Shown here one piece after another: positions 8,562-17,066 of a DNA stretch of 64,000 nt. Positions within the stretch are counted from its first letter, which is position 1. Every line of letters begins with the position of its first letter. The notes beneath the pieces were generated by a model that worked only from the letters and a program-made list of their open reading frames with translations, had not been told where the DNA came from and did not search any database. The translations under genes were made by a program, and so were the position numbers. Origin of the DNA: a virus; the IMG/VR virus record IMGVR_UViG_3300040801_003690, positions 1-64,000 of that record, one strand, 5' to 3'.

Positions 8562-10784
8562 TTACATATCAATTGCTGGTAAGGAAACATCATCATTGAG
8601 AAGGGTAATGACAAACTGGCCTTTCTGAAAATCTACTTTGGCCGTACCGCCATCGTTCAGTTCACCGAAGAGAATTTCACGGCTTAGCGGCTTTTTAATC
8701 TCATTTTGAAACAGTCGATTAAGCGGCCTTGCCCCCATCTGGTCATCGTAGCCGCTGACCATGAGTTCTTCCCTAGCCGCAGGGGTAATCATGATATTGA
8801 CATTTTTGTTCTTTAGCATCTGATTGGTTTCGTCTACAATAGCAGATACTATGAGGTCCATTTCAACCATGGTCAATTTATTGAACTCAATCGTAGCATC
8901 TAAGCGATTACGAAATTCGGGTGTGAAAAATTGTTTAATGGCTTTAGAAACTTCTCCTGCTCGTTCTTGAGATCCAAACCCGATACTAAGTTTTTCTGCT
9001 TCTGATGCCCCTAAGTTGGAAGTCATCAATAATACGACATTGCTAAAATTGACTACTTTACCTTTGTTAGAAGTAAGATGCCCGTCGTCCATGATCTGCA
9101 AGAGAACTTGTAACACGCTGGGGTGGGCTTTTTCAACTTCATCTAAAAGCAAAACTGCACTTGGATTTTCTTCTATTCTAGCAATCAACTGTCCTTGGCC
9201 CATCTGCCCCTCATCATGTCCAACGTAGCCGGGAGGAGCGCCTAACAACTTAGACACAGAATGTTGTTCGGAATATTCTGACATATCAAACCTAACTAAC
9301 TCCACTGACATAAGTTCAGCGAGCTTTTTAGCCATCCAAGTTTTACCCGTACCGGTGGGACCAACCATTAGCGCGGAAATAATTGGCTTGTTAATGTCTC
9401 GTAGGCCAGATTTAGAAATCATAACGGCATCTGTTACGACGTCGATTGCTTCGTCTTGTCCAAACACACGGTCTTTTAGACGAATATTGAGATTCTTGAT
9501 CATGGTGTTCTCTTTCAAATCCACCATATCAATGGAAATTTTAGCTAACTTTGCTAATCTATCCTGAATATCATCAATAGTGACTGTTTTGTCGTTTCTA
9601 AGCTTTACCTTCGCACCAGCGGCATCCATGATATCAATCGCTTTGTCTGGGAGAAATTTATTGTGCATATATCGAACGCTCAAATCTACCGACATATCTA
9701 ATGTTCCGTCAGCATACTCAACGCCATGGTACTCTTCGTAATATTTACGAAGTCCTTCGAGAATTTTCTTGGTATCTTCGGGTGAAGGAGGAAGAATATC
9801 TAATTTCTGAAAACGTCGCTGAAGTGCCTTGTCTTTTTCAAAATGCTGATGGTATTCATCATAAGTAGTAGCACCTATGCATGAAATATTGCCATTAGCT
9901 AACATGGGCTTAAGTAAATTTGCAGCATCCATGGTACCATTAGACGTAGCGCCTGCTCCCATGAGCATATGCACTTCATCTATAAAAAGAATAACATCGT
10001 CTCGGTTTTCAATTTGTTTAAGAATAGCTTTCAGCCTTTCTTCAAAATCTCCCCGGAACCTAGTACCAGCTAGAAGAGAACCTAAATCCAGAGAATAAAC
10101 CTGTTTGTTTTTTAGAAGATCTGGCACTTCGTTTTCGACAATCATTCGGGCAAATCCCTCGGCAATGGCTGTTTTCCCAACACCTGCCTCTCCAACCATA
10201 ATTACGTTATTTTTCTTCCTTAACGCTAAAATGTTTATGAGGTCAATAATCTCGTTTTCGCGCCCAATAACCGGGTCAATTTTTCCTTCTTTGCAGGTTT
10301 CGTTAAGATTCTTGCAAAAGGTTTCAAGAGCATCACCACCTTCGGTTCCGGTCTGACGCTGAGATTCCATTTCTTTGTTGATTTTATCCAGCGTAACGCC
10401 GTGCTTTTCAAAAATCTGCTTGGAAACGGAATTCTCCTCATGCAAAATACTCACCAAAATCATGACAGGACTGGGTTCTGGAGAATCAACAAAATGGGCC
10501 TTCACAACTGCGCGTCCCGATACCCTACGTACAGCGGTGGTGTCTTTGGGGTATCCACCAGCAGGATCATCCTGCGCGAGTTCAGGACGAGAAAGATATT
10601 GCTCTAATTTGTTTTTAATGTGATTGGGACTCCCCCCTACTGTCTCAATCATAGAAACTACTTCGGGATTTTCCATCAGCACTAACGCCAAATGTTCGGT
10701 CGTAACATATTTGTGATTTCTATGAGAGGCCAAAGTTGCGGCTTTTTTGATGATTTTTTCAAATTCCGGCATATCTGCTGACAT
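8562..10784 (-). CDS. clpA: ClpA-type AAA+ unfoldase
   Basis: The 740-residue product has the full ClpA layout: an N-terminal Clp_N domain (residues 1-140), a first AAA+ module with GEAGVGKT Walker A and LFIDEVH Walker B, then a second with GPTGTGKT and LLLDEVEKAHP. The long coiled-coil middle domain of ClpB is missing and the length matches ClpA rather than ClpB. An IGF tripeptide at residues 601-603 occupies the ClpP-docking loop position, so it can be expected to feed ClpP. GGAG lies upstream of the ATG. dnaJ lies immediately upstream with a 13-base gap, forming a chaperone operon. Known role: ATP-driven unfolding for ClpAP and N-degron substrates brought by ClpS. Confidence 0.93.
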   Translation of the reverse strand: MSADMPEFEKIIKKAATLASHRNHKYVTTEHLALVLMENPEVVSMIETVGGSPNHIKNKLEQYLSRPELAQDDPAGGYPKDTTAVRRVSGRAVVKAHFVDSPEPSPVMILVSILHEENSVSKQIFEKHGVTLDKINKEMESQRQTGTEGGDALETFCKNLNETCKEGKIDPVIGRENEIIDLINILALRKKNNVIMVGEAGVGKTAIAEGFARMIVENEVPDLLKNKQVYSLDLGSLLAGTRFRGDFEERLKAILKQIENRDDVILFIDEVHMLMGAGATSNGTMDAANLLKPMLANGNISCIGATTYDEYHQHFEKDKALQRRFQKLDILPPSPEDTKKILEGLRKYYEEYHGVEYADGTLDMSVDLSVRYMHNKFLPDKAIDIMDAAGAKVKLRNDKTVTIDDIQDRLAKLAKISIDMVDLKENTMIKNLNIRLKDRVFGQDEAIDVVTDAVMISKSGLRDINKPIISALMVGPTGTGKTWMAKKLAELMSVELVRFDMSEYSEQHSVSKLLGAPPGYVGHDEGQMGQGQLIARIEENPSAVLLLDEVEKAHPSVLQVLLQIMDDGHLTSNKGKVVNFSNVVLLMTSNLGASEAEKLSIGFGSQERAGEVSKAIKQFFTPEFRNRLDATIEFNKLTMVEMDLIVSAIVDETNQMLKNKNVNIMITPAAREELMVSGYDDQMGARPLNRLFQNEIKKPLSREILFGELNDGGTAKVDFQKGQFVITLLNDDVSLPAIDM

Positions 10785-10797
10785 TAAATTTTCTCCA

Positions 10798-11583
10798 TTA
10801 TACAGTGTATTGTTTGGGCGAATATATGTTGGTTATAATAACTTGTTTTTGCTCTTCTGTCAAGTCTGCAGGAACATAAATTTTACAAACAACATACAAA
10901 TCCCCCACAGCATTATTTATTTCTGGGTTAGGCATACCCTTTCCTTTTATCCTGAGCATTTGTTCTGGTTGCGTTCCCTGAGGAACCTTTAAGGTGTATT
11001 TATCTCCATTCAAATGCCTGATGTCTGCGGTCGTCCCAAGCATAGCATCGAATACGTTGATGTGTAACTCAATATACAAATCATCATTTTGTCTATGAAA
11101 ACGCTCATGTGGAACAACAGATACCTTAAATAACGTATTGTTGGCTTGAAACAAAGTACCATGCCGCGTACCTGCGGGTATATTAACAAGCTTGCCGTTG
11201 ACGTTTTTTTGTACGCCCCCATAGACATCTTCCAATGTACATTGAACGCTGAACACATTCTGTTGCTGTCGCCTCGGTCTACGAAAACCACCACCAAAAA
11301 TGTCACCAAATATAGACCCCAAGTCATCGGTGTTGAACGGTCCAAATCCAGAATCTTGATGCTCGAACACAGATCCAAAGCGACGTTGTGTGTCGTATTC
11401 CTGTCTTTTTTGGCTATTAGACAAGACGGCATTGGCTTCGTTTATTTCTTGAAATTTTTCTTTGGCTTGTGGATGATCAGAACGATCTGGATGCCACTCC
11501 TTCGCTAATGTTCTATAAGCCTTTTTTATTTCGGCTGTTGTAGCGTCTTCTGAGACGCCCAAAATCTCATAATAATTTTTCAC
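10798..11583 (-). CDS. dnaJ: DnaJ/CbpA-type co-chaperone (class B J-protein)
   Basis: The 261-residue product begins with a complete J domain (residues 1-70) with the HPD tripeptide that stimulates DnaK ATPase. A Gly/Phe-rich linker (about 85-105) and two beta-barrel substrate-binding domains follow. The CxxCxGxG zinc repeats of DnaJ proper are absent, making it CbpA-like. The start codon is GTG without a clear Shine-Dalgarno, so translation may be coupled to the upstream o-spanin gene 18 bases away. It is the natural partner of the phage DnaK at 24-26 kb; no GrpE gene is present here. Confidence 0.9.
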   Translation of the reverse strand: MKNYYEILGVSEDATTAEIKKAYRTLAKEWHPDRSDHPQAKEKFQEINEANAVLSNSQKRQEYDTQRRFGSVFEHQDSGFGPFNTDDLGSIFGDIFGGGFRRPRRQQQNVFSVQCTLEDVYGGVQKNVNGKLVNIPAGTRHGTLFQANNTLFKVSVVPHERFHRQNDDLYIELHINVFDAMLGTTADIRHLNGDKYTLKVPQGTQPEQMLRIKGKGMPNPEINNAVGDLYVVCKIYVPADLTEEQKQVIITNIYSPKQYTV

Positions 11584-11601
11584 AATAAGGTATTTTACGT
11601 A

Positions 11602-11952
11602 TTATTTGTCTTCACCGTCGGGTTCGGGTGGGAAAAGCATCTTGTAGTACAACAACATTACGTTTTGTTGTTGGATATATCTTTTCATTTCTTCGTTGTT
11701 GAGTATATATTTTTCAAAATTTTCTATTGGAGTCGTAATCACAACAAAATCATTATTCTCTGGATCAAGTTGTTGATAAACTTCCCTAAGTTTGGCGTAA
11801 TCCCATATTTCCCACTCAATGTCATATAATTCCAATGGATCGGGTGCGGTGGGGTGCATAACTAGCGGATCACGAACTTTAGTTTTAGTTGCAGTCATGG
11901 AACATGCGCTTAAAAAAAGAACGGCCAGTGCTATAGAAAATATTTTAATCAT
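11602..11952 (-). CDS. outer-membrane spanin lipoprotein (Rz1-like)
   Basis: The 116-residue protein has a 14-residue hydrophobic signal ending in a lipobox LSAC, so Cys17 should be lipidated after signal peptidase II cleavage. The body is helical with Gln/Asn-rich segments and no membrane span. The gene immediately upstream encodes a one-span coiled-coil protein, the i-spanin layout. Spanin pairs fuse inner and outer membranes at the last step of lysis, so the host is Gram-negative. No Shine-Dalgarno is visible; a consensus sigma70 promoter ends 5 bases before the ATG. Confidence 0.75.
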   Translation of the reverse strand: MIKIFSIALAVLFLSACSMTATKTKVRDPLVMHPTAPDPLELYDIEWEIWDYAKLREVYQQLDPENNDFVVITTPIENFEKYILNNEEMKRYIQQQNVMLLYYKMLFPPEPDGEDK

Positions 11953-11957
11953 ACTTA

Positions 11958-11986
11958 ATTATACCGTTATTTCTCTTTCTTGTCAA
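11958..11986 (-). promoter_or_regulatory. sigma70 promoter for the o-spanin gene, predicted leaderless
   Basis: Minus-strand TTGACA (11981-11986), 17-base spacer, TATAAT (11958-11963). The -10 is only 5 bases from the o-spanin ATG at 11952. The -35 overlaps the 3' end of the i-spanin gene, so the o-spanin can be transcribed separately. Confidence 0.7.
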
Positions 11987-12392
11987 TGTTTTTGGGGTCC
12001 CAATCTTTCTGAGTAATAGATCGTAAATCTTGTAATTGTTTTTTAGCTATATTGTTGATAATATATTCGGTGTCGTTTGGATTTCTCCTTGCCGTCGTGG
12101 GTATATCCAATTCCGCAAGCATAGTTTTTAGCTGTAAAACCTGAGATTCTATTTCATCACTTCGTTCTTCTACTTTTGCTATTCCGCGTTGGCTTTTACC
12201 AAAAGATTCAGCCAATTTGTTCAATTCTTTTCGTTGTTCGTTGACCGCGTTGACTAGTAATTTTTTTTCTTCCGCATCTTTTTTCCAATTTTCCCAACTC
12301 TTAACAGCAACAATGCCCAATGCTCCTACCAAAAAAGGAATTGCAATCATAGATATTAAACTAATTTGTCCAAAGCCTTTATGTTTTTTCAT
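11967..12392 (-). CDS. inner-membrane spanin (Rz-like)
   Basis: The 141-residue protein has an N-terminal membrane segment (about residues 9-29) followed by a long charged, heptad-like coiled coil (about 30-105). This is the usual topology of i-spanins. It is paired with the lipoprotein gene downstream, with only 14 bases between stop and start. The start overlaps the IF-1 stop codon (ATGA type), so it is translationally coupled to IF-1. The identification rests on topology and neighbourhood, not on sequence identity to lambda Rz. Confidence 0.68.
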   Translation of the reverse strand: MKKHKGFGQISLISMIAIPFLVGALGIVAVKSWENWKKDAEEKKLLVNAVNEQRKELNKLAESFGKSQRGIAKVEERSDEIESQVLQLKTMLAELDIPTTARRNPNDTEYIINNIAKKQLQDLRSITQKDWDPKNIDKKEK

Positions 12393-12619
12393 GATTTATG
12401 CCTATATACTATTCGTCCCTTGGTCAGATCATATACACTGACTTCAACATCTACCGAATCGCCCAAAAGAACCCTAATATTATTTTTTCTAATCTTACCA
12501 CTTATGGTGGCTATTAATTCATACTTTGGCTCTTCTATTTCAACCACGAACATACCAGATGGTCGGCATTCCACAACTACTCCCCTCAAAGACAACAGAC
12601 TGCCGCTGTCTTTAGACAT
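12389..12619 (-). CDS. infA: translation initiation factor IF-1
   Basis: The 76-residue protein is a clear IF-1 OB-fold: GVVVE near residue 13, ATISGKIRKNNIRVL in the middle, GDSVDVEVS and the C-terminal YDLTKGRIVYR signature. Bacterial IF-1 is about 72 residues, so it is full length. IF-1 binds the 30S A site and works with IF2 and IF3 in start-codon selection. It overlaps the upstream conserved gene by 8 bases and the downstream i-spanin by 4, so it is embedded in a phage operon and is not a recent insertion. I know of no common phage IF-1; a second infA would let the phage bias initiation. Confidence 0.93.
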   Translation of the reverse strand: MSKDSGSLLSLRGVVVECRPSGMFVVEIEEPKYELIATISGKIRKNNIRVLLGDSVDVEVSVYDLTKGRIVYRHKS

Positions 12620-13385
12620 ATCTATCCAAGATAATCATTTCCTTGTTGACGTCATTGCTAACGTATACGAGATTTCTTTCTACCATCACAGTATATGACT
12701 GGCCCAGCCACTTATCCAAAACTCGGGCCTCTCGTGGTACAAAATCTAAATCTACTCCAAGCAAATCTACTTTTTCCATCAAGGGGGCCTCTTTTCCATA
12801 GTCTATTACCTTGAAACACAGAGAACTACTGTGCCCCTCGAACGTTAAAATATTTCGGTATATATTATAATTATTGATCGTAGAATCTGCCAAAAATTCA
12901 TTCAAATATTGCTCTATTGTTTTGGTGTCTTCTTTTATATTTTTTTTGTTCATTCTTTGCAAGGCGTATCCAGATGGTTTCAGCGGTATAACATCCATTG
13001 CCTCTTCCATGGTTAATAGAGATTTTTGCTTATATGTCGATACCATCCAGTCTACGGAATGGCCTACCAGTCTTTCAATCTCGCTTGTTATATACTCCAT
13101 TTTGGCCCAAAATTCATTATCTCTTAACAATTCCACAAATACCAACCACTTACCATCTGGGTTAGGATTGGGCGAAACTTCTATGTCTTGTAAAACTGCA
13201 GTACCTCTTTCCACGAAGGCGCGTATATCTTCTGCCGCCGATTCTTCCAATACATGGAACCCCACTACTATTATTTTAAATTCATGGCCAACTTTTGGCA
13301 TATACTCGTCGATAGATATCATAGGATCTACCATGTCTCGAAGATCTCCTGACCTCGGCATACTTTCACACAAACGACGAATCAT
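12612..13385 (-). CDS. conserved phage protein, 257 aa, unknown function
   Basis: Starts RRLCESMPRSGDLRDMV, then SIDEYMPK and SPNPNPDGKWLVFVEL segments. I recall similar ones from T4-like marine phages with no assigned function. It appears to be two alpha/beta halves with no nucleotide-binding or catalytic motif that I recognise. Its start overlaps the upstream gene by 4 bases and its stop overlaps infA by 8, so the three form one translational unit behind the late box at 13985. A virion or assembly role is plausible but not shown. Confidence 0.65.
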   Translation of the reverse strand: MIRRLCESMPRSGDLRDMVDPMISIDEYMPKVGHEFKIIVVGFHVLEESAAEDIRAFVERGTAVLQDIEVSPNPNPDGKWLVFVELLRDNEFWAKMEYITSEIERLVGHSVDWMVSTYKQKSLLTMEEAMDVIPLKPSGYALQRMNKKNIKEDTKTIEQYLNEFLADSTINNYNIYRNILTFEGHSSSLCFKVIDYGKEAPLMEKVDLLGVDLDFVPREARVLDKWLGQSYTVMVERNLVYVSNDVNKEMIILDRYV

Positions 13386-13960
13386 GTTCGATCTCCTTCA
13401 TCACCGTTGAGCCAACTATCGTTAGAACCTTCCACGTCAAATTCGTCAGCTGACCCCATATCAATGTCATCGGTAGGAATATCATCGACGTATGCTGCAT
13501 CTAAATCATTGGTATCGACGCCTATATCCAAATCAGACAGCCCCATGTATTCTTCCATTTCTTGTTCTATAAGTCGTTTGGGAATTCTTATTTTTACTAC
13601 CCAAACCTTATGTGGTATTAGCTTGGCTTTTTTGGTATGTGGGTCCCTAATGTCTTCTGGGCCGTATACTCGCGTAGGCTCTTTGTATACGTCCTTCCCA
13701 AAAAACACCTTGCACCCTATCTTCACCAAACGCATGGCACCTTCAGGCTCGGGCATCTTCTTATATGGATACATCAGGGATACATCAACCCAGTGTCGTT
13801 CGATGACCGGACCGTCTATCACTTCGCCTAATTCCCAATTGGGGTACACATATAGCCCAGATTTTTCTAATATATCTTCAAACTGAAGCAATATATCCAG
13901 TGCGCCAATGTCTTCATATACGTATTTTATTGTTTTTTTAATATCATCGTGTTTGGGCAT
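13382..13960 (-). CDS. conserved phage protein, 192 aa, unknown function
   Basis: The product has a conserved-looking core (YPNWELGEVIDGP, WVDVSLMYPYKKMPEPEGAMRL, HKVWVVKIRIP) of a kind I associate with T4-like marine phages, and an acidic Asp-rich C-terminal tail (about residues 145-192). No enzyme motif is visible. It is the first gene of the 13.96-11.6 kb operon and has a GATAAATA box 25 bases upstream, so late expression is likely. Function unknown. Confidence 0.65.
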   Translation of the reverse strand: MPKHDDIKKTIKYVYEDIGALDILLQFEDILEKSGLYVYPNWELGEVIDGPVIERHWVDVSLMYPYKKMPEPEGAMRLVKIGCKVFFGKDVYKEPTRVYGPEDIRDPHTKKAKLIPHKVWVVKIRIPKRLIEQEMEEYMGLSDLDIGVDTNDLDAAYVDDIPTDDIDMGSADEFDVEGSNDSWLNGDEGDRT

Positions 13961-13984
13961 TTGTTAGATTCCTAAAGTTAATAG

Positions 13985-13992
13985 TATTTATC
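13985..13992 (-). promoter_or_regulatory. late promoter box GATAAATA
   Basis: Minus-strand GATAAATA lies 24 bases before the 192-residue gene. If active it drives the operon that contains infA and the i-spanin. Confidence 0.65.
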
Positions 13993-14159
13993 AATTATTA
14001 AACTATTACTCACATGTTAATGCTGTACTCAACTATGTTAAATATTAATGTATGGTAAATTTATTTATATTTCACTCCACCATATTATACAAGGCAACTG
14101 CCCTTTCGGTCAAGTTAGCCTACCTTTTTCTTTCACAACCAATACAGGAGATTTGAAAA

Positions 14160-14861
14160 TTGTCTAAAAAGAAAAAACAGGCAAGAATTATACCTATGCC
14201 AGAAACTAATTATAAAAACAAACCTCATAAAGTAGAAATAATTCCACGAAATACAACCCAAGAAGAATATCTTGGATATTTGTTGGATGAAAACAAAAAA
14301 TTAGTTTTTGCATTAGGTCCAGCAGGTACTGGAAAAACACTGTTGGCTACCTTGCACGCTATTCGTTTGTTTAAAATGGGTCACATAAATAAATTGTATA
14401 TAACTCGTCCCGCTCTGGGTGTTTCGGGAGAGCAACATGGTTTTCTTCCCGGAGGCATAAACGAAAAAATGGACCCATGGTTAAAACCTATTTTTGATAT
14501 TTTTGAGGAATATTATTCTCCTACCGAAATAAAAAAACTTTTAGAAGAAAATATAATTGAAATTGCACCCTTGGCTTATATGCGGGGTAGAAATTTCAAA
14601 AATTCAATCGTCTTATTTGATGAAGCCCAAAACACAACAGAAGATCAGATGAAAATGATATTAACTCGTGTCGGTGAAAACTGCCGGATGTTCATAACCG
14701 GGGACATACAACAGCGAGATTATAATCGCAATGGACTCAATAATTTTATAGAAAAACTCAAAACACATCCCAAAACAACCATTGGTCTAGTTGAATTTAA
14801 TTTGGCTCAAGTCGAAAGATCAGCGGTCGTTAAGGATGTTCTGGACATATACGATTCATAA
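14160..14861 (+). CDS. phoH: PhoH-like ATPase
   Basis: The 233-residue protein has the PhoH fold: a basic N-terminus, then ALGPAGTGKT Walker A (about residues 52-62), ITRPALG, GFLPGGINEKMDPWL, and a VLFDEAQN Walker B with the TGDIQQRD sensor region. PhoH proteins are ATPases often linked to RNA metabolism or phosphate stress, and are very common in marine phages. The start is TTG at 14160 with AGGAG nine bases upstream. It is one of few plus-strand genes, and its 3' end overlaps the convergent HAD gene by 55 bases. Confidence 0.9.
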   Translation: MSKKKKQARIIPMPETNYKNKPHKVEIIPRNTTQEEYLGYLLDENKKLVFALGPAGTGKTLLATLHAIRLFKMGHINKLYITRPALGVSGEQHGFLPGGINEKMDPWLKPIFDIFEEYYSPTEIKKLLEENIIEIAPLAYMRGRNFKNSIVLFDEAQNTTEDQMKMILTRVGENCRMFITGDIQQRDYNRNGLNNFIEKLKTHPKTTIGLVEFNLAQVERSAVVKDVLDIYDS

Positions 14862-15514
14862 TTATCATTAACAATCATATCATAAATCTCTTCCCATGAA
14901 TTGGCCCGTGGGAAGAGATCTGTCCTAAAGTGCTCATTATGTGAGTGATTCATCAATATGGATCGCAATCCCAGCTCATAGCCGCTTTCTGCGTGTCGAA
15001 AGTGGTCGTCTACCCACCAAAAGTTTTTTCCTTGCCATGTAGAAAGTGCATTGTGTTTCGAAGAACCAACCGACAAACATACCATGTGGTTGTGGTCAAA
15101 AACTCCCGGACCAAAAAGCGAATCTAAATTATATTTTCGGTGGTCTATGGCCGATTTATGTGAACTCATGGCTGTAATACAGACGAACTGGTAACCCAAA
15201 CCGTTTAATTTTCGTACATATTCAACCGCATCCTTCCATGGTGGAAGGTATCTTAAATAATCAGATTTGTTGAATTGATCAACCATGGTGTGAACCTCGG
15301 CATCATTTAGATCCGGATACCGTAAGCTTAATCTGTAATGATGACTGGTGTCTGGCAATGGACGATGGCCTCGGCGTTTCATGAACCGCTCAAACTCAGT
15401 TGACCAATCCAACAACACACCATCGACATCAGTCAGAATGGTGTTATGTGGCGTTTTGTCTATGAATTTTACACTAGTCTGTGTTTTCTTCTGTATCGTC
15501 TGTTGTATGTTCAT
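14807..15514 (-). CDS. HAD-family hydrolase / nucleotidase-like
   Basis: The 235-residue product carries HAD motif I as DVDGVLLDW, motif II near ITAMSS and the acidic motif IV as WWVDDHF. HAD phosphatases use the first Asp as nucleophile; related phage proteins are 5'(3')-deoxyribonucleotidase-like or polynucleotide 3'-phosphatase-like. The substrate cannot be read from sequence. A nucleotide-salvage role would fit GMP reductase, NrdJ and thymidylate synthase in the same window. It overlaps the upstream small gene by 41 bases and the convergent phoH by 55. Confidence 0.75.
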   Translation of the reverse strand: MNIQQTIQKKTQTSVKFIDKTPHNTILTDVDGVLLDWSTEFERFMKRRGHRPLPDTSHHYRLSLRYPDLNDAEVHTMVDQFNKSDYLRYLPPWKDAVEYVRKLNGLGYQFVCITAMSSHKSAIDHRKYNLDSLFGPGVFDHNHMVCLSVGSSKHNALSTWQGKNFWWVDDHFRHAESGYELGLRSILMNHSHNEHFRTDLFPRANSWEEIYDMIVNDNYESYMSRTSLTTADLST

Positions 15515-15797
15515 TTACTGTGTCCAATGCTTGTTCTACTATGACCATTAATTGTTTAAATTCATTGGGATAGGTGTCACGAAAGTGTTTTTCGCACGAG
15601 GCATATGTGGCCCTCCCAGTACGATCTTTTATTATTTTCTTGTGTAGAAAATCTATAATTATAGTTGATTCGCTCTGATGCCTACTCTTTATTCTATCAA
15701 CCATTTCACACTGTTCTTGGACCTGTACCTTTCCATCTAAAGTGGGCCTATAGATATGTGTAAATAATACAAATATTCCTTTGTTTTTGTATGTCAT
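15474..15797 (-). CDS. hypothetical protein, 107 aa
   Basis: A 107-residue protein with a beta-alpha N-terminus (GIFVLFTHIYRP) and an acidic Thr/Glu/Asp-rich tail. It lies directly after the gp44 gene (7-base gap). That is where T4 places gp62, but I see no gp62 motifs and do not make that call. Its 3' end overlaps the HAD gene by 41 bases. Function unknown. Confidence 0.55.
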   Translation of the reverse strand: MTYKNKGIFVLFTHIYRPTLDGKVQVQEQCEMVDRIKSRHQSESTIIIDFLHKKIIKDRTGRATYASCEKHFRDTYPNEFKQLMVIVEQALDTVNEHTTDDTEENTD

Positions 15798-15804
15798 CTC
15801 TGTT

Positions 15805-16743
15805 TTATTGTCCTATGGTTTCTAACTCTACAAACATGGCTGCTATATTAATTTCTATATCAGCACACAACGGGGCCTTCGCCATCGCATCCCTAATGTA
15901 TACAATTGCTTGATTTTCTTGTTCCGGGGTACTTGCCCAAAAATCGAGGTTATTATAAGCAAATCTAAAGACATCGTCTTGTTCTTCAATCCTCATGTTT
16001 TCGCAAATAATTGTTCTTGCTTCTTTGTATTTCTTGTCTCTAAATAAAGATATGGCTCTAATCAAATAATCTTCGGTAGAACTCAAATCACTTTCATCCA
16101 ACGGAACAAGTTTACCGTCTGTTATGGTTTGTTGTAAATTGTTAATGCACTTCCTCATGTCCGGGTATGCTGCTTTGATATGTGACTCTACAAGATTTAT
16201 ATCTTTTTCTTCTATCGTTACGCCCTCTGACACTAGTATATGTAAAATTCTTTCGGAGAAACTATTGCGATCCAGCTGACTAAAATTATAAACTTGACAT
16301 CTTGATTTTATACCGGCAATGACTTTGTGTGGGTAATTGCATGTGAAAATAAACCGGGTTACGTTACTGTATTTCTCAACTACATTACGCAACGCAGCCT
16401 GAGCGTTTATTGAAAGATAATCACACTCATCAATAATAATATATCTAAAATCCCCAGATGGAGTGAGAGAAGCAAATTTTACAATAGTATTTCGTACATC
16501 ATCTACTCCCGTACTAGTTGATCCGTTTATTTCAAGTATATCAGATTTGTGCACATTTAGCTCATTTAGTATTAACTTGGCCAATGTTGTTTTTCCTAAC
16601 CCAGCCTGACCACTCAGCAACAGATGTGGTATCCCCCCGTCTCTTATCCAAGACATCACTTGCTGTTTCTGATTATTATCACGAAATACATACCCATCCA
16701 CTGTGGTGGGGCGGTATTTTTCTGTCCACAAAATCTTAGCCAT
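15805..16743 (-). CDS. 44: sliding-clamp loader large subunit (gp44-like AAA+ ATPase)
   Basis: The 312-residue protein is a small RFC/gp44-type ATPase. It shows an N-terminal WTEKYRP motif, GQAGLGKTT Walker A (about residues 45-53), IIDECDYLS Walker B, a TCN sensor-1 strand and the IKSRCQ arginine-finger motif. The family loads the ring-shaped DNA polymerase clamp (gp45 in T4) with its small partner gp62. Length matches T4 gp44 (319 aa). It lies 2 bases after the GroES gene in the same operon. gp45 and gp43 are not in this window. Confidence 0.93.
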   Translation of the reverse strand: MAKILWTEKYRPTTVDGYVFRDNNQKQQVMSWIRDGGIPHLLLSGQAGLGKTTLAKLILNELNVHKSDILEINGSTSTGVDDVRNTIVKFASLTPSGDFRYIIIDECDYLSINAQAALRNVVEKYSNVTRFIFTCNYPHKVIAGIKSRCQVYNFSQLDRNSFSERILHILVSEGVTIEEKDINLVESHIKAAYPDMRKCINNLQQTITDGKLVPLDESDLSSTEDYLIRAISLFRDKKYKEARTIICENMRIEEQDDVFRFAYNNLDFWASTPEQENQAIVYIRDAMAKAPLCADIEINIAAMFVELETIGQ

Positions 16744-16745
16744 AA

Positions 16746-17066
16746 TTATTCGTTAAAATACTCGTCAGAGGGTTCTTCGTCTGATATAACTAAAATCCCA
16801 TCTGGGTAATCTACCCCCCACAAAACAAGATTTTCTTCTTTAACATTCAGTTCTCTGGACCATCTTCCATGCTCAATTAAAATCCATTCGTCGGGGTTAA
16901 CATCCACCACGCCATCACCAACCGCATATACTTTTCCCCACCGAGGACGAACACCAAACTCCTTCCCATCGTCTGATGGTACAACAATGCCGTTGATTAC
17001 TCTTTCGTCTTTCTGTATGTCGGTCACTAATACTCTATTTTTGAGGGGCTTAATCATTATCTTCAC
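16746..17066 (-). CDS. groES: GroES-type co-chaperonin
   Basis: The 106-residue protein starts IKPLKNRVLV as GroES does and has a mobile-loop region ending in GIVVPSDDG. Its hydrophobic tripeptide would bind GroEL. The Gly-rich GKVYAVGDG strand and a roof-loop region follow. T4 uses gp31 in the same role for folding the major capsid protein; here a recognisable GroES is kept. No GroEL is present, so host GroEL must be the partner. It overlaps the upstream Lys-rich gene by 17 bases. Confidence 0.88.
   Translation of the reverse strand: MKIMIKPLKNRVLVTDIQKDERVINGIVVPSDDGKEFGVRPRWGKVYAVGDGVVDVNPDEWILIEHGRWSRELNVKEENLVLWGVDYPDGILVISDEEPSDEYFNE

Noticed and set aside
8562-10784. ClpB as the identity of the large Clp ATPase
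   Set aside because: The long coiled-coil middle domain is missing and an IGF ClpP-docking motif is present, both pointing to ClpA.
15474-15797. gp62 clamp-loader subunit as identity of the 107-residue protein after gp44
   Set aside because: Position fits T4 order but the sequence shows none of the gp62-type motifs.
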